From: DASSHC01 sp035693105
Lineage (GTDB): Bacteria; Chloroflexota; Chloroflexia; Thermomicrobiales; Thermomicrobiaceae
Reading direction: 5' to 3'
Assembly: GCA_035693105.1 (NCBI GenBank)
Contig: DASSHC010000222.1
Location: 1-19,171 of the forward strand
Length of the DNA: 19,171 bases
Under the pieces are notes generated by a model. It was not told the DNA's origin. It worked only from the letters and a program-made list of their open reading frames with translations, and did no database searches. Position 1 is the first letter of the stretch; each line of letters starts with the position of its first letter. The position numbers and the translations under genes are program-made. Of this stretch, positions 14,902 through 19,171 are shown piece by piece.

Positions 14902-15540
14902 ATGCTCCTCGAACGATGGGCACGCCTCGGGCGTGTGGGGATCCCGCTCGCGATCGTGGCGCTGCTGCTGGCGCCGTCGCCCAGTTTGGCCGCGTCACAG
15001 GACCCGCAGGCGGTGGTGCAGAGCCTGCTGGCGGCGCTCAACGCCGGCAATCTCGACGGGGCCATGGCGCTGGTCGCGGACAACGCGACCATCCGCTACG
15101 ACCCGCCGCAGTACGGCCCGCCCAACAACTGTTGCAGCGGGAAAGCGGCCATTCGCATGGCCTACGGCAGCCTGGTGGCCGGCCAGGGACACTTCGAGCC
15201 GATGACGGCGTTGCAGGTGAGTGGCGACACGGTGACCGGCCGCGTGCGCCAGACCGGCCCCGGTATCCAGAAAGCCGGGCTTCAGTCTATCGACGCCGAC
15301 CTGACGTTCACGGTGCGGAACGGCCTGATGACGGCGCAGACCGTCGCCTTTACCCCGGAAACGATCGCCGCCGGCTTCAAGGGCATCGGCGCGCCCGCCA
15401 CGGTTATGCCGGCGACCGGGCACACGCAGCACGCGCGAGCCGGCGTCTTGGAGTGGACCGGTCTCTGCGCCGGCCTCAGTCTCCTCGGCGGCCTGCTCCT
15501 GGTGGGCTACGCCAACCGCCGTCGCCCTCGGCTCAGCTAA
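14902..15540 (+). CDS. Exported SnoaL/NTF2-like protein with LPxTG-like C-terminal tail
   Basis: The 212-aa protein begins with a signal peptide (RVGIPLAIVALLLAPSPSLA, cleavage near residue 30). Residues about 32-160 look like a SnoaL/NTF2-type cone fold: PQAVVQSLLAALNAGNLDGA, then MALVADNATIRYDPP, GKAAIRMAYGSLVAG and a C-terminal strand LTFTVRNGLMTAQTVAFTPE. This domain binds small ligands in a pocket and may be enzymatic or not. Near the end, MPATG (169-173) is followed by a hydrophobic segment (WTGLCAGLSLLGGLLLVGYA, 185-204) and RRRPR (206-210), the layout of a sortase sorting signal. The ATG at 14902 follows GGGAGAG (14891-14897). The 211-bp gap before it shows no gene and only a weak TAGAGT (14795-14800). 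A terminator follows the stop. Confidence 0.72.
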   Translation: MLLERWARLGRVGIPLAIVALLLAPSPSLAASQDPQAVVQSLLAALNAGNLDGAMALVADNATIRYDPPQYGPPNNCCSGKAAIRMAYGSLVAGQGHFEPMTALQVSGDTVTGRVRQTGPGIQKAGLQSIDADLTFTVRNGLMTAQTVAFTPETIAAGFKGIGAPATVMPATGHTQHARAGVLEWTGLCAGLSLLGGLLLVGYANRRRPRLS

Positions 15541-15568
15541 CGCCATCACGAACGGGGAGTTTTCCTTC

Positions 15569-15595
15569 AGGGCGGGCACGGGGTCCGCCCTTTTC
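15569..15595 (+). terminator. Factor-independent terminator after the SnoaL-like gene
   Basis: AGGGCGG (15569-15575), a 9-base loop and CCGCCCT (15585-15591) form a perfect GC-rich stem ending in a T-run (TTTT, 15591-15594). It starts 29 bp after the TAA. Read from the other strand the stem is not followed by T residues, so it serves the plus strand only. Confidence 0.75.
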
Positions 15596-15639
15596 CCCTA
15601 GACACGTTGACAAACGATGGGCTTGGTTCTCTTCAAGCC

Positions 15640-16779
15640 CTACCGCAGCACGTCCAGCGCCAGGCGTAGCACGACGCGCGCGGCGCTGGCGATGCTGGGC
15701 ACGTCGACCCACTCGTCGGCCTGGTGAAAATTGCCGCCGCGGGGACCGAACATCACCGTCGGCAGGCCGAGGTCGGCGGCGAAGTAGTTGGTATCGGCCA
15801 CGCCGGTCATGGTGCCGAAGTCCGGCGCGCGCCCGAGCTCCGCCTGATAGGCCGCCGCGAACTGCCGCACGAAGGGGTGGTCCGGCGCCATCTCCCAGGG
15901 CGGGTAGTAGGGCGGGTCGATGGCGAACTCGAAGCGGGCGGGGGAGTCGAGCGAAGCGGCGAGCTTGTCCATCCCCGCCAGGACCGTCTCGCCGGTCTCG
16001 CCCGGCACGATCAGGCGGCTGACGAGAAAGCGGGCGCGCTCGGGCACGGTGATGACGTACTGCGCGCTGCCGCTCTCGAGCGAGAGCAGGCACTGCGAGG
16101 CGGTGATGCGCGGGTGCTGCCCGAGCGGCAGCTCGTCGAGCCGCGCGACCAGCCGGGCGGCCTCGACGGCGGCGTTGACTCCCTGCTCCGGCCAAAAGCC
16201 GTGCGCCGCCTTGCCCGTCACCTCGCCGCGCACCAGCACCTTGCCAGTTCCGCCGATGTCAGGCTGGTCGTACCACGCCTCGGTGACGACGCAGCCGTCG
16301 GCCTGGAGATCGGCATCGACCAGCGCGCGCGCCCCGATCGAATAGGCTTCTTCGTCGACGACCGAGGTGAAGATGAGCGTGCCACGCCAGTCGTCGCGGT
16401 GCCGGGCCAGCTCGCGCGCCACGACCATGTTGAGTGCCACGCCGGCCTTCATGTCGCAGGCGCCCAGCCCGTAGAGCCGGTCGCCCTCACGCCGCGCCGA
16501 CCAGGGGTCGCTCGACCAGCCGGCCGCCTCCAGCACGGTGTCGACGTGGCCGTTGAGCAGGAGCGTCGGGCCGGAGCCGTTCTCGACGCGCGCCAGCACG
16601 TTGGGGCGGTCGCCCTCGGTCTCCTGGAAGCTCGGCTCCAGATCGTGAGCGCGCAGCCAGCGGGCGATCGCCCGCTGCACGTCGCCCTCCTGGCCCGGAT
16701 AGCTGCGGTAGGACACGAGCCGCGCCGTCAGCTCGGCCAGCTCCTCCTGGTCAACGGCGTTCAGCCAATCGCGCTCCAC
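15640..16779 (-). CDS. M20-family metallopeptidase (ArgE/DapE/CPG2-like deacylase)
   Basis: The 379-aa protein has the dinuclear zinc site of M20 enzymes. The motif LLLNGHVDTV gives His78 and Asp80, GLGACDMKAG gives the bridging Asp109, and SVVDEEAYSIGA gives the catalytic base Glu143 and ligand Glu144. TEAWY supplies Glu167, and GGNFHQADEWVD near the end supplies His352. A central dimerisation domain begins around GEVTGKAAHGFWPEQGVNA (185-203). Members hydrolyse amide bonds of N-acyl amino acids, succinyl-diaminopimelate or small peptides in the cytosol; no signal peptide is seen. The start is GTG at 16779, behind GAGGGAGT. The exact substrate is unclear because no arginine or lysine biosynthesis genes are adjacent. 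Confidence 0.92.
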   Translation of the reverse strand: MERDWLNAVDQEELAELTARLVSYRSYPGQEGDVQRAIARWLRAHDLEPSFQETEGDRPNVLARVENGSGPTLLLNGHVDTVLEAAGWSSDPWSARREGDRLYGLGACDMKAGVALNMVVARELARHRDDWRGTLIFTSVVDEEAYSIGARALVDADLQADGCVVTEAWYDQPDIGGTGKVLVRGEVTGKAAHGFWPEQGVNAAVEAARLVARLDELPLGQHPRITASQCLLSLESGSAQYVITVPERARFLVSRLIVPGETGETVLAGMDKLAASLDSPARFEFAIDPPYYPPWEMAPDHPFVRQFAAAYQAELGRAPDFGTMTGVADTNYFAADLGLPTVMFGPRGGNFHQADEWVDVPSIASAARVVLRLALDVLR

Positions 16780-16835
16780 CGTACTCCCTCTCTGCTCGAC
16801 GCGGCGATCGCGGTACGTGCCGGGTCTGCCGCGTT

Positions 16836-16851
16836 ATCGTACGCTAGCATA
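16836..16851 (-). promoter_or_regulatory. Possible -10 region of the M20 peptidase gene
   Basis: On the reverse strand, TATGCT (16846-16851) and TACGAT (16836-16841) are the only AT-rich hexamers in a GC-rich leader, about 57-72 bp before the GTG. Neither has a clear -35. One of them may serve as the promoter. Confidence 0.25.
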
Positions 16852-16912
16852 GGACAGCCGCGGCGGGAGGCGCAGGGCCCGGAGCTTGGTGAAGGGGTGC
16901 TGCCCAATGAAG

Positions 16913-17090
16913 ACGTTGGGTGCCGCGTGCGGCTTGGATCCCTCGACTGCGCTCAGGATGACAGGGGAGAGGATGTGGCGGACGATGACGTTCGTCGTTG
17001 TCGCTCGCCCCTACCTACCCCTGTCATCCCGAGCGCAGTCGAGGGATCCGTCCTCACGAGCATCCCATGTTCCTCGTCAGCGCCCACCGC
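16913..17090. repeat. Dispersed hairpin repeat, copy B (core 16936-17049)
   Basis: The 114-bp core has the same GGATCC ends as copy A. The left arm (16936-16967) and right arm (17018-17049) are 32-base reverse complements with one mismatch. Core length is identical to copy A, and the flanks share the preceding TGGGTGCCGC-like tract and about 29 of 41 positions on the right. It fills most of the 414-bp divergent gap 16780-17193, which otherwise shows only a weak reverse promoter and no gene. Short open frames inside it are translations of the repeat. Confidence 0.85.
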
Positions 17091-17193
17091 TTCTCGTGTC
17101 CGCGGCGCCGAAGTCATAACGGGAATGAATCCGGCCCGGCTCGTTGTTCTTCACCATCACCAGGAATGACGTTCGGCAGGAAGGAGCGAGCAC

Positions 17194-17652
17194 GTGGCAC
17201 CCAGGGACACGCCGGAGATCGCGCGCCAGCGCGATGAGCGCTTCCGCCGCACCTCCGCGGAGCACCTGCAACGCTACCTGGCGACCGGCGGCGAGGAGGG
17301 CTACATCAGCCCCGAATCGGGCATGCCCAATCTGATCTTGACCACCATCGGGCGCCGGACGGGCAAGCCCTACGCCACCCCGCTCTACTATGGCGAGGAT
17401 GACGGGCGCTACATCCTGGTCGCGTCCTACGCGGGCGCCGACAAGCACCCGAAGTGGTATCTCAATCTGCTGGCCAACCCCGCGGTCGAGGTGCAGATTC
17501 GCGGCGAGCGCTTCGCCGCCCGCGCCCGCACGGCCACCGGCGAGGAGAAACCGGCGCTCTGGGCGATGATGGCCGCGCGCTACCCGCGCTACGACCTCTT
17601 CCAGCACGAGACCGAGCGCGACATCCCGGTCATTATCCTGGAGCGCGCCTGA
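17194..17652 (+). CDS. Deazaflavin (F420)-dependent nitroreductase-family protein (Ddn-like)
   Basis: The 152-aa protein matches the small split-barrel family typified by mycobacterial Ddn. Residues ILTTIGRRTGKPYATPLYY (48-66) contain the cofactor-phosphate contacting G-RTG motif. SYAGADKHPKWYLNLLANP (78-96) is the characteristic middle motif, followed by the VEVQIRGERFAARAR strand. Family members use reduced F420 to reduce quinones, enones or nitro compounds; some bind other flavins or heme-like ligands. Dependence on F420 here is inferred from the family. The start is GTG at 17194, with AAGGAG (17181-17186) at good spacing. It follows hairpin repeat copy B and precedes the DHA2 transporter by 126 bp. 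Confidence 0.88.
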   Translation: MAPRDTPEIARQRDERFRRTSAEHLQRYLATGGEEGYISPESGMPNLILTTIGRRTGKPYATPLYYGEDDGRYILVASYAGADKHPKWYLNLLANPAVEVQIRGERFAARARTATGEEKPALWAMMAARYPRYDLFQHETERDIPVIILERA

Positions 17653-17674
17653 GCGCCAGCATCCCAGCCGCCAA

Positions 17675-17690
17675 ATCGATATACTTCGAT
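17675..17690 (+). promoter_or_regulatory. Putative -10 inside a small palindrome, upstream of the DHA2 transporter
   Basis: ATCGA (17675-17679) and TCGAT (17686-17690) flank TATACT (17680-17685), a good -10 hexamer about 94 bp before the transporter ATG. The arms are short, so this may be chance, but the hexamer stands out in the GC-rich context. The -35 region is weak. Confidence 0.35.
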
Positions 17691-17778
17691 CCGCTCTAAT
17701 TCTTTGGCGCGGTCGTCACCCGCGAGTTGCACACGGCGCCGGGGCTTCCACGCGCGGCACCCGGCAGATGGAGTCTGA

Positions 17779-19171
17779 ATGAAGCGCAATACCGCCACGA
17801 GCGAGCGATCGCCTTCGCCGCCGCAGCCCACCGTCACCCCCGCCCCCGAGGCATCGACCTACCTCTCCCACGACCAGATCCTGGTGGTGCTGGTCGGGCT
17901 GATGGCCGGCATGCTGCTGGCGGCGCTCGACCAGAGCATCGTCAGCACGGCGCTGCCGCGCATCGTCAGCGACCTCGGCGGGCTGGACAAGCTCTCCTGG
18001 GTCATCACCGCCTACCTGCTGACCTCGACCGCGGCCACCCCGCTCTGGGGCAAGATCTCCGACCTGTACGGACGTCGGCTGATCTTCCAGATCGCGATCG
18101 GCGTCTTCCTGATCGGCTCGGCGCTCTCCGGCCTGAGCCAGAACATGCCCGAGCTGATCCTCTTTCGCGCGCTGCAGGGGATCGGCGGCGGCGGCCTGAT
18201 GGCGATCGCGTTCGCCATCGTGGGCGACATCATCCCGCCGCGCGAGCGCGGGCGCTACCAGGGCTACTTCGGCGCGGTCTGGGGCGTGGCCAGTGTCGCC
18301 GGGCCGCTGCTCGGCGGCTGGTTTACCGATGGCCCCGGCTGGCGCTGGATCTTCTACATCAATCTGCCGATCGGCCTGCTGGCGCTGGGCATCACCTCGG
18401 TGGTGCTGAAGATGCCGGCGGTCAAGCGCGACCACGCCATCGACTACCTCGGCGCGACCGCCATCGTGGCCGCTGTCACCGCGCTGCTGCTCTACCTCAA
18501 CTGGGCCGGCGAGGCCTATGGCTGGTTCGCGCCCGGCCCGCTGGCGCTGGTCGCCATCTCCCTGCTGCTGAGCGCGGCCTTCGTCTGGATCGAGTACCGC
18601 GCCAGCGAGCCGATCATCCCGCTGCGCCTCTTCCGCGGCAATGTCTTCAGCGTCAGCAACATCTACGGCTTCATGGCCGGCGTGGCGATGTTCGGCACGC
18701 TCATCTTCCTGCCGCTCTACCTGCAGGCGGTCGGCGGCATGTCGCCCACGCGCTCCGGGCTGGCGATGCTGCCGGCGGTGGTCGGCATCTTCGTCATGTC
18801 GATCCTCTCGGGCTACCTGATCACACTCACCGGCAAGTACAAGCTCTACCCGATCCTCGGGGCGGCGATCATCATCGTCGCGCTCGTCTTCCTGGGCAGA
18901 TTGTCGGTCAGCACGCCCTTCTGGCAGCTCGGCGTCTATGAGTTCGCCTTCGGCGCCGGGCTCGGACTGACCATGCAGACGATCGTGACGGCGGTGCAAA
19001 ACGCGGTCGAGATGCGCGACATGGGCACCGCCACCAGCGCCACCAGCTTCTTCCGCACGCTGGGCGGCGCCATCGGCACGGCGGTCTTCGGCGCGGTGCT
19101 CTCCAGCCGGTTGGCGCACTACCTGGCGATCCAATTTGCCGGCGCGCCGGCCGGGGGCGGCGCCGGCCTCG
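17779..19171 (+). CDS. MFS transporter, DHA2 (EmrB/QacA) family, cut by the right edge
   Basis: The open frame from the ATG at 17779 runs past the window end, giving 464 residues without a stop. A proline- and serine-rich cytosolic head (1-28) precedes the first helix. ALDQSIVSTALPRIVSDLGG (49-68) is the DHA2 helix-1 motif, with the membrane-embedded Asp51. GKISDLYGRR (91-100) is motif A, and FRALQGIGGG with GAVWGVASVAGPLLGG are the helix 4-5 motifs. WRWIFYINLPIG is also diagnostic. These are 14-helix proton antiporters that export drugs or lipophilic compounds. GGAG (17770-17773) precedes the ATG. No regulator gene adjoins it within the window. The last helices lie beyond the edge. Confidence 0.93.
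   Translation, partial: MKRNTATSERSPSPPQPTVTPAPEASTYLSHDQILVVLVGLMAGMLLAALDQSIVSTALPRIVSDLGGLDKLSWVITAYLLTSTAATPLWGKISDLYGRRLIFQIAIGVFLIGSALSGLSQNMPELILFRALQGIGGGGLMAIAFAIVGDIIPPRERGRYQGYFGAVWGVASVAGPLLGGWFTDGPGWRWIFYINLPIGLLALGITSVVLKMPAVKRDHAIDYLGATAIVAAVTALLLYLNWAGEAYGWFAPGPLALVAISLLLSAAFVWIEYRASEPIIPLRLFRGNVFSVSNIYGFMAGVAMFGTLIFLPLYLQAVGGMSPTRSGLAMLPAVVGIFVMSILSGYLITLTGKYKLYPILGAAIIIVALVFLGRLSVSTPFWQLGVYEFAFGAGLGLTMQTIVTAVQNAVEMRDMGTATSATSFFRTLGGAIGTAVFGAVLSSRLAHYLAIQFAGAPAGGGAGL

Noticed and set aside
15724..17169. 481-aa plus-strand frame over the M20 peptidase and repeat copy B
   Set aside because: It is antisense to a complete metallopeptidase and crosses a non-coding hairpin repeat.
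17716..19134. 472-aa reverse open frame over the DHA2 transporter
   Set aside because: The translation is a Asp/Arg/His/Gln-rich string with no fold signature, while the plus strand encodes an unmistakable transporter.
1..19171. CRISPR array, rRNA, tRNA or insertion sequence
   Set aside because: No regularly spaced direct repeats, cloverleaf-like T-arm sequence, rRNA core sequence or transposase motif was seen on reading either strand.

Overview
The window is GC-rich bacterial chromosome with tightly packed genes on both strands. It looks like Chloroflexota (Thermomicrobia/Sphaerobacter-like). The reasons are an F420-type deazaflavin-dependent reductase, a PIG-V-type mannosyltransferase, an MmyB-type XRE regulator, a large AAA/TPR/LuxR regulator, and a subtilase whose C-terminal region resembles a module I recall from many secreted Chloroflexota proteins. 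This placement is inference; an actinobacterium is the main alternative. There are 16 well-supported protein genes (two cut by the window edges), one possible small gene, one terminator, two copies of a dispersed hairpin repeat and several promoter or operator candidates. I saw no rRNA, tRNA, CRISPR array or transposase.

Left part (1-5042). An RraA-family gene (minus, cut by the left edge) is divergent from a flavin reductase-domain gene. That gene converges on a GNAT acetyltransferase. Then come a plus-strand XRE regulator with an MmyB-like ligand domain, a membrane mannosyltransferase directly behind it, and an EntS-like MFS exporter with its own putative promoter and a perfect 8+8 bp palindrome upstream.

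Middle low-GC segment (5043-6663). Base composition drops visibly. About 400 bp have no convincing gene; a possible 77-aa minus-strand gene follows, then a MazE/MazF-type toxin-antitoxin operon. The operon's putative promoter is flanked by a perfect 9-bp inverted repeat (ATCTGTGAC/GTCACAGAT). This is the best candidate for horizontally acquired DNA here, although no integrase or clear boundary repeats are visible.

Central and right part (6664-19171). A class I/II aminotransferase (minus) is divergent from a YggT-family membrane protein. A secreted subtilisin-like protease (minus) follows. A ketopantoate-reductase-fold enzyme without two expected active-site Asn residues is followed 28 bp later by an 833-aa AAA/TPR/LuxR regulator. 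Next are a secreted SnoaL/NTF2-like protein with an LPxTG-like tail and a clear terminator, and a convergent M20 metallopeptidase. An F420-dependent reductase-family gene and a DHA2-family MFS transporter, cut by the right edge, close the window. A repeat of about 177 bp with a 114-bp hairpin core lies at 8597-8773 and again at 16913-17090; the second copy fills most of the only other intergenic gap above 300 bp (16780-17193).

Apart from the toxin-antitoxin pair, and possibly the reductase-like/LuxR pair, the genes appear to be independent housekeeping or accessory units and not one pathway. I found no complete new multi-gene system. The observations most worth following are the protease C-terminal module, the variant reductase, the toxin-antitoxin operator, the hairpin repeat and the sortase-like tail.
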